In this document: positions 23,819-32,656 of the stretch, piece after piece | How the letters are laid out: every line of letters begins with the position of its first letter | How positions within the stretch are numbered: the stretch's first letter is position 1 | Assembly (NCBI GenBank): GCA_964578835.1 | Contig: CAZOEL010000071.1 | Location: forward strand, 1-37,082 | DNA from: CAZOEL01 sp964578835 | Lineage (GTDB): Bacteria > Desulfobacterota > Syntrophobacteria > Syntrophobacterales > Syntrophobacteraceae | DNA length: 37,082 bases | Reading direction: 5' to 3' | The notes under the pieces: model-generated | The model's input: the letters and a program-made list of their open reading frames with translations, nothing else | Database searches by the model: none | Told to the model about the DNA's origin: nothing | Program-made: the position numbers and the translations under genes

Positions 23819-26626
23819 ATGGCAAGACCGGTGCTGAACAAAATATCGAATCGGGAAAGGGGAGGATTTTCCAATGATGAAGGAATCGGAAGTGCTCCCG
23901 AGGATGATCCACTCAATGTTCTTGGCGAGGAAGCGGGCTTATTGAGGAGGCCGGTTTTCAACCGGGTCGAGCAATCCTCTGAGGCGGCTCCTCACGCGCT
24001 TGAGCTTGGCTCTAGAGAGGCCGAGCAAATGAAGCTTCGCGCAAACGATTTTCCCGCCCTCAAGGCTGTTCCCAGAAATGGAGCCTCCAGGAAGAAAGAG
24101 GTGGCCCAATTCTTTCTCAATCCGCCCAAATCCATTCCCATCGTAGAGGATGTGCGGCCGCGCGTGGCTGGAAAATTCATCTTTGTCGGGGACGAGAAGT
24201 TCTACATTCGAGGAGTGACCTACGGCCCGTTTCATCCCGATGAAAATGGCTGCGAATACCATGATCCCGAGACGGTTGAGCGTGATTTCGAAAAGATGGC
24301 TTCATTTGGGGTCAACGCCGTGCGGACTTATACAGTTCCACCCCGCTGGCTTCTCGATATTGCACAGAAGCATGGCCTGCGCGTTATGGTGGGACTCCCC
24401 TGGGAAGAGCATATAGCTTTTCTCGAAGACAAAAAGCTGGCGAAAGACATCGAAGCGCGGGTCCGCGATGGAGTGCGGGCATGCGCGGGACACTCGGCTC
24501 TTCTCTGCTTCACTATCGGGAATGAAATTCCGGCTTCGATTGTGCGCTGGTACGGGGCGCATCGCATCGAAGCTTTCCTGGAGAAGCTCTACAACGCGGC
24601 GAAGGAAGAAGATCCGCAAGCACTCGTAACGTACGTTAATTTCCCGACTACTGAATACTTACAGCTGCCCTTCGTGGATTTTGTTTCATTCAACGTGTAC
24701 CTCGAGACGCAGGAAAAGCTGGAAGGCTATCTGGCCAAGCTCCAAAACATTGCAGGAGATAAGCCTCTCCTCATGGCGGAAGTGGGTTTGGACAGCATGA
24801 GGAATGGCGAGGAAAATCAGGCGGGTGTTCTGGACTGGCAGATACGCTCCACCTTCGCATCAGGGTGCGCGGGCGTGTTCGTTTTTTCCTGGACAGATGA
24901 ATGGTTCCGGGGCGGCTTCGATATTGATGACTGGGGCTTCGGCGTTACAGACAGAGAACGAAATCCCAAAGTTGCAGCGGAGACCATTCGAAAAGCTTTC
25001 GCTGAAGTGCCCTTTCCCCCTGATCTGCCCTGGCCGAGCGTATCGGTTGTGGTATGCACCTATAATGGAAAGCGCACTATACGCGATTGCCTGGAAGGAT
25101 TGCGTAAGCTCGAGTATCCCAACTATGAAGTCATCGTCGTCAATGACGGATCGACCGACGGCACGGGAGATATTGCAAAGGAATACGGCTTCAAGGTCAT
25201 AACGACCGAGAACAGGGGCCTCAGCAGTGCTCGCAATACGGGAATGCGGGCGGCTAAGGGCGAGATCGTGGCCTATATCGACGACGATGCGCTCCCAGAT
25301 CCCCATTGGCTGACCTATCTCGCGGCGACCTTTCTCAAAACGGATCATGCGGGAGTCGGCGGACCGAACCTGCCTCCTCCGGACGACGGGACTGTTGCGG
25401 ATTGCGTGGCCAATTCGCCTGGCGGCCCGATTCATGTTCTGCTGACCGATCAAGAAGCGGAGCACATCCCTGGATGCAACATGGCCTTCAGGAAGGCCGC
25501 CCTCGAAGCCATAGACGGCTTCGATCATCGTTTCCGCATAGCCGGTGACGACGTGGATCTTTGCTGGAGGCTTCAGCAGCGCGGCTGGACCCTGGGATTC
25601 AATCCCGCGGCGATGGTGTGGCACCACCGCCGCAATTCGGTGAAAACATACTTGAAGCAGCAGATGAACTACGGCAAAGCCGAGGCGGATCTCGAAAAGA
25701 AATGGCCTGAAAAATACAACGCCGCCGGCCATGTGCCTTGGGCGGGCAGGCTCTATTTCAATGGCTTCGAGCAGTTGCTCGGTTCATTTCGCGGCCGCAT
25801 ATACCAGGGCACATGGGGGAGCGCGCTCTTTCAGTCCATCTATCAGCCGGGGCCGACCCTGCTTTGGTCTCTTCCCATGATGCCCGAGTGGTATGTGGTG
25901 GTTGCGGTTCTCGCAGGCCTTTCGCTGTTGGGGCTCGAGTGGACTCCTCTGCTCCTGTCTGCTCCCGCGCTCGTTGTGGCGGCCGCCATTCCTTTTATCC
26001 ACGCTTGTCTTTGCGGCGTTCGCGCCTCTTTCCCCAAAAGGGAAAGAACTCGCAAGGAAGCTTTCAAGCTGCATGCGCTCACGGCTGCTCTGCACATGCT
26101 CCAGCCTCTGGCCAGGCTTGTCGGCCGTTTTCGCCTGGGGCTCACGCCCTGGCGCGGCTGCGCCGTTCACGGCATCTCGCTTCCCTTGCCCATGCCAAGG
26201 ACGTTTACCGTCTGGAGCGAAGAATGGCGGTCGCCTCTCAGCTGGCTCGAATCGCTTGAGACGAGCATCAAGTCTCTTCGCACTGTTGTATCGCGAGGAG
26301 GGGATTACGATCGTTGGGATCTCGATCTCCGGGGCGGATTGCTTGGCAGCGTGCGTGTGCTCATGGTTGTGGAGGAACATGGTGGAGGGAAGCAGTTCGT
26401 TCGGTTTAGAACGTGGCCAAGGTGCGCGCCAGCCGGCGTCGTGCTGGCCCTGTCGTTCGCTGCGCTCTCGGCTTTCGCCGCTCTCGGCCAGGCCTGGGTC
26501 ACTTTCGGCATACTCAATGTCATAGCTTTTCTCTTCATGATGCAGATCCTCAAAGAGTGTGCTTCCGCCATGTCTTCAGCGATCAGAGTGTTCAATCCTC
26601 TCAGTAGCGAGAAGAAATCGAAATAA
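23819..26626 (+). CDS. Glycoside-hydrolase-like TIM barrel fused to GT2 glycosyltransferase
   Basis: A 935-residue protein. Residues 1-110 are charged and unassigned. Residues about 115-395 resemble a GH2/GH5-type TIM barrel (FYIRGVTYGPFHPDENG, FGVNAVRTYTVPP, GLRVMVGLPW), with candidate acid/base Glu236 in TIGNEIP and nucleophile Glu321 in MAEVGLDS. Residues about 405-640 are a family 2 glycosyltransferase: VSVVVCTYNGKRTI, VVNDGSTDGT, the metal site IDDDA (D488-490) and the catalytic-base region GDDVDLCWRLQQRGW (D577-578). Membrane helices lie near 690-735 and 860-905 with a cytoplasmic stretch between. The start has GAGG six bases upstream. It probably builds or remodels a surface polysaccharide; substrate unknown. 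A hairpin follows and sucA is next. Confidence 0.85.
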   Translation: MARPVLNKISNRERGGFSNDEGIGSAPEDDPLNVLGEEAGLLRRPVFNRVEQSSEAAPHALELGSREAEQMKLRANDFPALKAVPRNGASRKKEVAQFFLNPPKSIPIVEDVRPRVAGKFIFVGDEKFYIRGVTYGPFHPDENGCEYHDPETVERDFEKMASFGVNAVRTYTVPPRWLLDIAQKHGLRVMVGLPWEEHIAFLEDKKLAKDIEARVRDGVRACAGHSALLCFTIGNEIPASIVRWYGAHRIEAFLEKLYNAAKEEDPQALVTYVNFPTTEYLQLPFVDFVSFNVYLETQEKLEGYLAKLQNIAGDKPLLMAEVGLDSMRNGEENQAGVLDWQIRSTFASGCAGVFVFSWTDEWFRGGFDIDDWGFGVTDRERNPKVAAETIRKAFAEVPFPPDLPWPSVSVVVCTYNGKRTIRDCLEGLRKLEYPNYEVIVVNDGSTDGTGDIAKEYGFKVITTENRGLSSARNTGMRAAKGEIVAYIDDDALPDPHWLTYLAATFLKTDHAGVGGPNLPPPDDGTVADCVANSPGGPIHVLLTDQEAEHIPGCNMAFRKAALEAIDGFDHRFRIAGDDVDLCWRLQQRGWTLGFNPAAMVWHHRRNSVKTYLKQQMNYGKAEADLEKKWPEKYNAAGHVPWAGRLYFNGFEQLLGSFRGRIYQGTWGSALFQSIYQPGPTLLWSLPMMPEWYVVVAVLAGLSLLGLEWTPLLLSAPALVVAAAIPFIHACLCGVRASFPKRERTRKEAFKLHALTAALHMLQPLARLVGRFRLGLTPWRGCAVHGISLPLPMPRTFTVWSEEWRSPLSWLESLETSIKSLRTVVSRGGDYDRWDLDLRGGLLGSVRVLMVVEEHGGGKQFVRFRTWPRCAPAGVVLALSFAALSAFAALGQAWVTFGILNVIAFLFMMQILKECASAMSSAIRVFNPLSSEKKSK

Positions 26627-26641
26627 GGCGCTTTTCAAAAT

Positions 26642-26686
26642 GATGGAGAGCATCGACCCCCAATACTTGGGGCGATGCTCTCCATC
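26642..26686. terminator. Very strong hairpin after the GH-GT gene
   Basis: GATGGAGAGCATCG (26642-26655) pairs perfectly with CGATGCTCTCCATC (26673-26686); inside, CCCCAA and TTGGGG add 6 bp after a 2-base bulge. It begins 16 bases after the GH-GT stop codon. No U-run follows on the plus strand, so it may act as an RNA-end stabiliser or a partial terminator. The rest of the gap to sucA holds only the palindrome listed next. Confidence 0.55.
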
Positions 26687-26823
26687 AAAGCTTGCTCGGT
26701 CCATGTCCTTCCCGGGGTCGCTCGACAATCGCCGCAAGAATCCTATTTCAGAAAAATTATTTCGCCTGTGAGCCCGCAACTTGACGGCAATTACAAAATG
26801 CTTTGCTGCTATTTGCCTCTATA

Positions 26824-26838
26824 GAACATATATTGTTC
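26824..26838. promoter_or_regulatory. Palindrome upstream of sucA, candidate operator
   Basis: GAACA (26824-26828) and TGTTC (26834-26838) flank TATAT. The spacing differs from the GAAC-N4-GTTC LexA site of Gram-positives. It lies about 136 bases before the sucA start, in an AT-rich stretch suited to a promoter. Confidence 0.3.
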
Positions 26839-26974
26839 GATGGCGTCTTCGGAATTTCGTATTCTTTCTTTGTCAGACGGCGCTCTAGATTTTTTCATGG
26901 GCATCGTGGACAACCTCTGGATGCCTCTCCCGGATCTCAATCGATGAAGCCATACAGTGAAAGGTTGCCAAGCT

Positions 26975-29683
26975 ATGGAATTGTCGCTTACCTGGAATGC
27001 GGATTTTATCGATTCGCAATACCGACAATGGAAGAAGGACCCAAACTCTGTTTCTCGCGACTGGAGGATTTTTTTTGAGGGTTTTAATCTCGCGGCTTTT
27101 CCCGAGCGCGAAGCTGCCGGCGTCTGCGAGAAAACCCAGGTTTTGAGGCAAATGCATGTGGAAGAGCTCGTATATCGCTATCGTGATCTCGGTCACCTTC
27201 TGGCGTGCCTGGACCCTCTGGTGAGCTGTCCGACCAGTCATCCCCTCCTGGATCTCGAAGCCTTCAATCTTCAGGACGAAGATCTTGACAGAATATTCTA
27301 TACGCCGCGTATCGGTCACATGGGGGAAGAGCCCCTGCGCGATATCATCCGAATGCTCCGGGAGACTTATTGTCGCACCATCGGGGTGGAGTACATGCAT
27401 CTTCAAGATCCTGAAGAGCGTGGGTGGCTGCAGGAGCGCATGGAATCCGTGCGAAACCGGCCGGCCCTGGATCGGACGACAAAGCTTCGCATATTCAACA
27501 AGATTTGTGAGGCCTCTCTTTTCGAGCAGTTTCTTCACACGCGATATGTCGGCCAGAAGAGGTTTTCTGCAGAGGGCGCCGAGGCGGTCGTCTCCATGCT
27601 CGATACGTTGATTGAGTGCGGGGGGGCGAAAGGCGCTCGAGAGGTGATTCTGGGCATGGCCCATCGGGGCCGGTTGAGCGTGCAGGTGAACAATTTGCAG
27701 AAGCCCTACCGAGCGCTTTTTTGCGAATTTGAAGAAAGCTATGACCCTGATTCGCTGGTTGGAAGCGGCGATGTGAAATACCACAAAGGATATTTTGCAG
27801 ATATCGAAACGGACGATGGACACCAGGTGCGCGTTCTGCTCGCCACGAACCCGAGCCACCTCGAGGCGGTAAACCCCGTTGTGGAAGGCATTGCGAGGGC
27901 GCGGCAGGATGCGTTGGGAGATGAGGAGCGCAATCTCGTTTTGCCCCTCCTGATCCATGGCGATGCGGCTTTCGCGGGGCAAGGCGTTGTCTGCGAAACC
28001 CTCAATCTTTCGCAACTTAAGGGATTCCGCACTGGCGGAACCATACACATCATAATCAACAATCAGATCGGTTTTACGACGCTCCCCGAGGATGCTCGAT
28101 CGACCCGCTATTCGACCGATGTGGCCAAAATGCTCATGGTTCCCATCTTTCATGTGCATGGGGAGGACCCCGAAGCGGCGGCGCATGTGATCAGCCTCGC
28201 GTGCGATTATCGCTTCCGGTTTCATAAGGATGTGGTGATCGATATCGTTTGCTACAGGCGCTTCGGACACAATGAAGCCGATGAGCCCTATTACACTCAA
28301 CCTAAAATGTACGATCGCATCAAGGATCGCCCCCCCCTTCATCGTCTCTATTCTCAAAAGCTGATCGGCGAAGGTGTGCTTACTCAGGAGGATGTGGACA
28401 AAACTATTGAGGAAATCAGCCAATGCCTCCAGAGAGAATATGAAGAAGCTCGGAAGGAAACCTGCGAGGCGCCTTCGATATCCTTTTTCGAAGGTTGGGA
28501 CGGGGTAAGCTCGGACTATTCCCACAAGCCGATTGAAACAGGCGTGGCTGAAGACGCTCTTATTGAGCTTGCGCGCAAGCTCAACCAGGCTCCGGATGGG
28601 TTTGCCGTCCATCAGAGACTGCAGCGCATTCTCGCCAGACGCCTGGAGACCGTCGAGAAAGGCGAGGGGATAGACTGGGCTACCGCCGAAGCCCTTTCCT
28701 TGGCATCTCTACTGGTTGAAGGAACTACCGTTCGCTTTACCGGCGAGGACACGCGTCGAGGCACCTTCAGCCAGAGGCATAGCGTTCTTGTAGACATCCA
28801 TACGGGTGAGGAGCTTACGCCCTTGAATCAACTAAGCGAGAAGCAGGGGCGTTTTGAGGTCTACGACAGCATGCTTTCGGAATATGCCGTACTTGGCTTC
28901 GAATATGGCTATTCTCTTGTGAGCCCGGAAAAGCTTGTTTTATGGGAAGCGCAATTTGGCGATTTTGTGAACAACGGCCAAGTCATAATCGATCAATTCA
29001 TATCGAGCGCCGAGTCCAAATGGCATCGCCTGAGCGGCCTTGTGCTTCTCCTGCCTCACGGCTACGAAGGGCAGGGACCCGAGCACTCGAGCGCCCGCTT
29101 CGAGCGTTTCCTTCAGCTGTGCGCCCAGGACAATATGCAGGTGTGCTACCCGTCCACGCCCGCCCAATACTTTCACCTGCTGCATCGTCAGATGAAGCGC
29201 AACACGAGGAAGCCTCTGGTGGTTCTGACTCCGAAGAGTCTTTTGCGCCATTCGATGGCGGTCTCAAAGCTTGCAGAGATGGCTTCCGGTTCTTTCAAAG
29301 AGGTGATCGAGGATGAGGCGGCTGGACAAGCGAAGCGCATTCTTCTTTGCAGCGGCAAGATCTACTATGATCTTGTCGATAGACGTGAAGGGCAACAAAG
29401 ATCCGATATAGCCATTGTGCGGCTCGAGCAGTTCTATCCTTTCCCCGGAGAACGCATAGAGGAAATTGCATCCAAATTTAGCAATGCTGAAGAGTGGTTC
29501 TGGGTTCAAGAAGAGCCTCAAAATATGGGAGGATGGGAATTCGTTCGCCCTAGACTCGAGTCGCTTTTGGGAAAGGAGATCAGGTACGTCGGGAGACCGG
29601 CTGCCGCCAGTCCTGCTACCGGCTATCACTCCATTTTCAAAAAGGAGCAGGCTGCGTTGGTTGAGAGAGCCATTGGTGGCTAG
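26975..29683 (+). CDS. sucA: 2-oxoglutarate dehydrogenase E1 component
   Basis: Thiamine-diphosphate-dependent E1 that decarboxylates 2-oxoglutarate and passes the succinyl group to lipoyl-E2. The 902 residues have the normal SucA order: N-terminal E2-binding segment (NADFIDSQYRQWKKDPNSV), RDIIRMLRETYCRTIGVEYMH in outline, the catalytic His regions (GMAHRGRLSV), the ThDP/Mg motif GDAAFAGQGVVCETLNL ending near the NNQIGFTT Asn pair, and the transketolase-like C-half (FGDFVNNGQVIIDQFISSAESKW, LLLPHGYEGQGPEHSSAR). I choose ATG 26975 since the protein then begins MELSLTWNADF as in homologs; a GTG at 26957 adds six residues. sucB and lpdA follow on the same strand. Confidence 0.95.
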   Translation: MELSLTWNADFIDSQYRQWKKDPNSVSRDWRIFFEGFNLAAFPEREAAGVCEKTQVLRQMHVEELVYRYRDLGHLLACLDPLVSCPTSHPLLDLEAFNLQDEDLDRIFYTPRIGHMGEEPLRDIIRMLRETYCRTIGVEYMHLQDPEERGWLQERMESVRNRPALDRTTKLRIFNKICEASLFEQFLHTRYVGQKRFSAEGAEAVVSMLDTLIECGGAKGAREVILGMAHRGRLSVQVNNLQKPYRALFCEFEESYDPDSLVGSGDVKYHKGYFADIETDDGHQVRVLLATNPSHLEAVNPVVEGIARARQDALGDEERNLVLPLLIHGDAAFAGQGVVCETLNLSQLKGFRTGGTIHIIINNQIGFTTLPEDARSTRYSTDVAKMLMVPIFHVHGEDPEAAAHVISLACDYRFRFHKDVVIDIVCYRRFGHNEADEPYYTQPKMYDRIKDRPPLHRLYSQKLIGEGVLTQEDVDKTIEEISQCLQREYEEARKETCEAPSISFFEGWDGVSSDYSHKPIETGVAEDALIELARKLNQAPDGFAVHQRLQRILARRLETVEKGEGIDWATAEALSLASLLVEGTTVRFTGEDTRRGTFSQRHSVLVDIHTGEELTPLNQLSEKQGRFEVYDSMLSEYAVLGFEYGYSLVSPEKLVLWEAQFGDFVNNGQVIIDQFISSAESKWHRLSGLVLLLPHGYEGQGPEHSSARFERFLQLCAQDNMQVCYPSTPAQYFHLLHRQMKRNTRKPLVVLTPKSLLRHSMAVSKLAEMASGSFKEVIEDEAAGQAKRILLCSGKIYYDLVDRREGQQRSDIAIVRLEQFYPFPGERIEEIASKFSNAEEWFWVQEEPQNMGGWEFVRPRLESLLGKEIRYVGRPAAASPATGYHSIFKKEQAALVERAIGG

Positions 29684-29783
29684 AGTGGCTAGGATCAGGG
29701 GGCGGAGAGCATTTTGATTGAGGACTTGGTGGAGAAAACAGGATTCGAGCCTCAATCCACGACCCTTACCCTTGGAGGGAAGC

Positions 29784-31112
29784 ATGAGAATTGAAATAAA
29801 GGCTCCGGAAGTCGGAGAATCGGTTGAGGAGGCCTTGCTGGCCCAATGGTATAAGCGGGAAGGCGATTTTGTCAAAAAAGATGAAATTCTTTTTCTCATT
29901 GAGACCGACAAGGTCACTTTAGAGATTGTAGCTCCAGAGGACGGGTATTTGAAGATCCTGACGCCCGAAGGAGAGACCGTGAAGGTGGGTTCTGTCGTTG
30001 GCTTCATTGAAACCGAGGTGAAGCCGAGGGAAAAAGAAACGCCAAAGGAACCGATGACTAAGGAGGAAAAGGCTTTGGAGCCCGAAGCGCCTCCAGGGGC
30101 TGCTGAAAGACAACCGACTGAAAGCCCCGTCGTCAGTCGGCCTGCTCCTGCCGAAGCGAAGACGGAAACGGGGGCTCCTGCGCTGGAGGAGGCCCTTGCG
30201 CCTTCGGTGCGCCGCCTCATGGACGAAAAGGGGGTGGATGCCTCTGTGATTACTGCCGGCGGACCGGGTGGACGGATCACAAGAGGGGATGTGCTCCTCT
30301 ATCTCGAAGAGGAATCGGAGAGAAAGGAAACGGAGCCGCCTCGTCGGCGTACGCCCGAGGAAAAGGCGCCTGTGCGGACCGGCGCGCCCGAAGCACATCA
30401 AGGCGCGGTTGAAGAGGATGTCACCCGCAAGCCCATGAGCAAGATTCGCCAGCGCATTGCGGAGCGTCTCCTCGAGGCGAAACAGAATACCGCCATGCTC
30501 ACTACTTTCAATGAAGTCGACATGAGCCGGGTTCAAGCTTTGAGGTCTCGTTTCAAAGATGCCTTTCGGGAAAAGCATGGCGCGCCGCTTGGAATCATGT
30601 CTTTTTTTATAAAAGCCGCCGTCGCGGCGCTCAAGGAATTCCCCGAGATCAACGCCTACATCGATGAGAAGGATATCGTCTATCACCATTACTACCACAT
30701 TGGCGTGGCTATCGGCGCTGAGCGCGGCCTTGTTGTTCCGGTCATAAGGCATGCGGACCGGTTGAGCTTCGCCAATCTCGAGCGAGCGATAATCGACTTT
30801 GTCGACAAGATCAAAGACAATCGACTGGGAATTTCCGACCTCGAGGGCGGTACTTTCACGATAAGCAATGGCGGGGTGTATGGCTCCCTGCTCAGCACTC
30901 CCATCTTGAATCCTCCTCAAAGCGCGATTCTCGGCATGCACAAAATCGAGCAACGCCCGGTGGTGGTCTCCGGTGAGATCGTTATTCGGCCGATGATGTA
31001 TGTGGCGCTGAGCTACGATCATCGAATTGTGGATGGACGAGAGGCTGTCGGCTTCTTGAAGCGCATCAAGGAGTGTGTTGAGAATCCCGAACGGATTATG
31101 ATGGAGATATGA
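29784..31112 (+). CDS. sucB: Dihydrolipoyllysine succinyltransferase (E2 of 2-oxoglutarate dehydrogenase)
   Basis: Transfers the succinyl group from E1 to CoA and forms the core of the complex. The 442 residues contain one lipoyl domain (residues 1-75) with the lipoylated Lys43 in ETDKVTLEI, a Pro/Glu/Lys-rich linker, an E1/E3-binding domain near 135-170 (PSVRRLMDEKGVD...GGRITRGDVLLYL), a second linker, and the catalytic domain from about 215, ending with the active-site segment YDHRIVDGREAVGFL. The start at 29784 follows GGAGGGAAG and begins at the lipoyl domain; an upstream in-frame ATG at 29718 has no such support. lpdA starts one base after the stop. Confidence 0.95.
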   Translation: MRIEIKAPEVGESVEEALLAQWYKREGDFVKKDEILFLIETDKVTLEIVAPEDGYLKILTPEGETVKVGSVVGFIETEVKPREKETPKEPMTKEEKALEPEAPPGAAERQPTESPVVSRPAPAEAKTETGAPALEEALAPSVRRLMDEKGVDASVITAGGPGGRITRGDVLLYLEEESERKETEPPRRRTPEEKAPVRTGAPEAHQGAVEEDVTRKPMSKIRQRIAERLLEAKQNTAMLTTFNEVDMSRVQALRSRFKDAFREKHGAPLGIMSFFIKAAVAALKEFPEINAYIDEKDIVYHHYYHIGVAIGAERGLVVPVIRHADRLSFANLERAIIDFVDKIKDNRLGISDLEGGTFTISNGGVYGSLLSTPILNPPQSAILGMHKIEQRPVVVSGEIVIRPMMYVALSYDHRIVDGREAVGFLKRIKECVENPERIMMEI

Positions 31113-31113
31113 C

Positions 31114-32529
31114 ATGGCTGGTGCGGAGGAGTACGATCTCACGGTTATCGGCGCTGGTCCCGGCGGTTATGTGGCGTGCGTGCGAGCCGCTCAGTTGGGC
31201 CTCAAAACGGTCTGCGTGGAAAAAGAGCCGAGGCTTGGCGGGGTTTGTCTCAATGTTGGCTGCATTCCGAGCAAGGCTCTGCTCGATTCGAGCGAGCACT
31301 ATTATTTTGCCAGGGAGCGGATGGCCGAGCATGGAGTCCGCACGGGCGAGATCGGGCTCGATCTCGCCGTCATGATGGCGAGAAAAGAGAAGGTGGTGAA
31401 GGACCTTTGCCAAAATGTGCAAAGGCTTCTGGAAGGAAATAAGGTCGAAATCGTTCAGGGACGAGCCCGGCTTGCGGGAGAGGGTTTGGTTGAGGTGACC
31501 GAGAGCGAGGGCGGCGGGCGACGCGCCATCAAGACGAGAACGGTGTTGCTTGCTTCTGGAAGCGAGCCTGTTTCGGTTTCGACCCTCCCCTTCGATGGCG
31601 CCCGAATCGTGAGCTCGACGGAAGCTCTCTCTTTTGACGAGGTTCCCGAGCGTCTGGGCATAGTGGGCGGCGGGTATATCGGTCTCGAACTGGGCTCCGT
31701 GTGGCGCAGGCTAGGATCGAAGGTAACGGTCATAGAAATGATGCCCAAGATTGCCGCTTCGCTCGATGGGCAGTTGGGGCGCGCCCTCGAGAGGATTCTC
31801 GCGAAGCAGGGTATGGATTTCAGGCTCAATACTAAAGTTCTGAGCGCCGATAAAAGCCCGGACGGCGTAAGCGTAATTGTCGAATCTGGGGGGCGGGAGG
31901 AAAAGTTTGATTTCGACAAGCTTTTGGTAGCAGTGGGCAGAAGGCCGCTCACCCGGGATCTCGGCCTCGAGAAGGCGGGGGTGAAGACTGACCCCAAAAC
32001 GGGCCAAGTCCTGGTCGATGCCCGCTACCGCACCAGTGCGGCGGGCGTCTACGCCATAGGAGATCTTATAGCGGGGCCGATGCTCGCGCATAAAGCTTCG
32101 GCCGAAGGAATAGCCGCAGTGGAATGCATAGCGGGCCTGCCCGGCGAAGTCAACTACGACGCCATTCCTTCCGTTGTTTATACTTCACCGGAAGTGGCGA
32201 GCGTCGGCATGACCGAAGAGCAGGCGAAGGAGCGCGGAGTAAAATACTGCGTCGGCTCTTACCCTTTTTCCGGGGCGGGGCGAGCGCGCTGCATGGGAGA
32301 AACGGACGGCTTTGTCAAAATCATCACCCATGCCCTGTCGGACCGCCTCCTTGGAGCGCACATCATAGGGCCAAGAGCTTCGGAGCTGATAGCCGAATGC
32401 GCGTTGGCTCTGGAGCTTTCCGCCACCTCGGAAGACATCGCCCGGACCGTCCATGGGCATCCGACTTTCGCCGAAGCCGTTCATGAAGCAGCCATGGCCT
32501 CGAAGAAGTGCTCTATTCATGTTCCCTGA
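31114..32529 (+). CDS. lpdA: Dihydrolipoamide dehydrogenase (E3)
   Basis: Reoxidises the lipoyl group of E2 and reduces NAD. The 471-residue flavoprotein shows the FAD motif IGAGPGGYVA, the redox disulfide in GGVCLNVGCIPSK, the NAD motif IVGGGYIGLELGSVWRRLG, the second FAD segment GVYAIGDL, and the C-terminal catalytic His-Glu in HGHPTFAEAVHEA. A GGAG ribosome site lies within the end of sucB, so the pair is translationally linked. Because E3 sits directly behind sucAB it probably serves the 2-oxoglutarate complex, though E3 is often shared with pyruvate dehydrogenase or the glycine cleavage system. Confidence 0.96.
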   Translation: MAGAEEYDLTVIGAGPGGYVACVRAAQLGLKTVCVEKEPRLGGVCLNVGCIPSKALLDSSEHYYFARERMAEHGVRTGEIGLDLAVMMARKEKVVKDLCQNVQRLLEGNKVEIVQGRARLAGEGLVEVTESEGGGRRAIKTRTVLLASGSEPVSVSTLPFDGARIVSSTEALSFDEVPERLGIVGGGYIGLELGSVWRRLGSKVTVIEMMPKIAASLDGQLGRALERILAKQGMDFRLNTKVLSADKSPDGVSVIVESGGREEKFDFDKLLVAVGRRPLTRDLGLEKAGVKTDPKTGQVLVDARYRTSAAGVYAIGDLIAGPMLAHKASAEGIAAVECIAGLPGEVNYDAIPSVVYTSPEVASVGMTEEQAKERGVKYCVGSYPFSGAGRARCMGETDGFVKIITHALSDRLLGAHIIGPRASELIAECALALELSATSEDIARTVHGHPTFAEAVHEAAMASKKCSIHVP

Positions 32530-32535
32530 TTAGGT

Positions 32536-32566
32536 TTGACATCATGGCTGTGGCTTTTGATATACA
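32536..32566 (+). promoter_or_regulatory. Possible promoter for the glycosyltransferase pair
   Basis: A perfect TTGACA (32536-32541) is followed by a 19-base spacer and TATACA (32561-32566). The spacer is long. The next start codon is 91 bases beyond. Confidence 0.3.
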
Positions 32567-32656
32567 TTGGGTTTAATATGGATGCGGCTTCAAATTGCAT
32601 ATAGCTTTTCGCCTTTGAGCGCGTCATCTGTCGGTTGATCATAACGGGAGGTTTCT

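Noticed and set aside
26885..28612. 575-codon open frame on the minus strand opposite sucA
   Set aside because: It lies fully opposite the unmistakable sucA gene; the product has no recognisable motif and its composition is that of an antisense frame.
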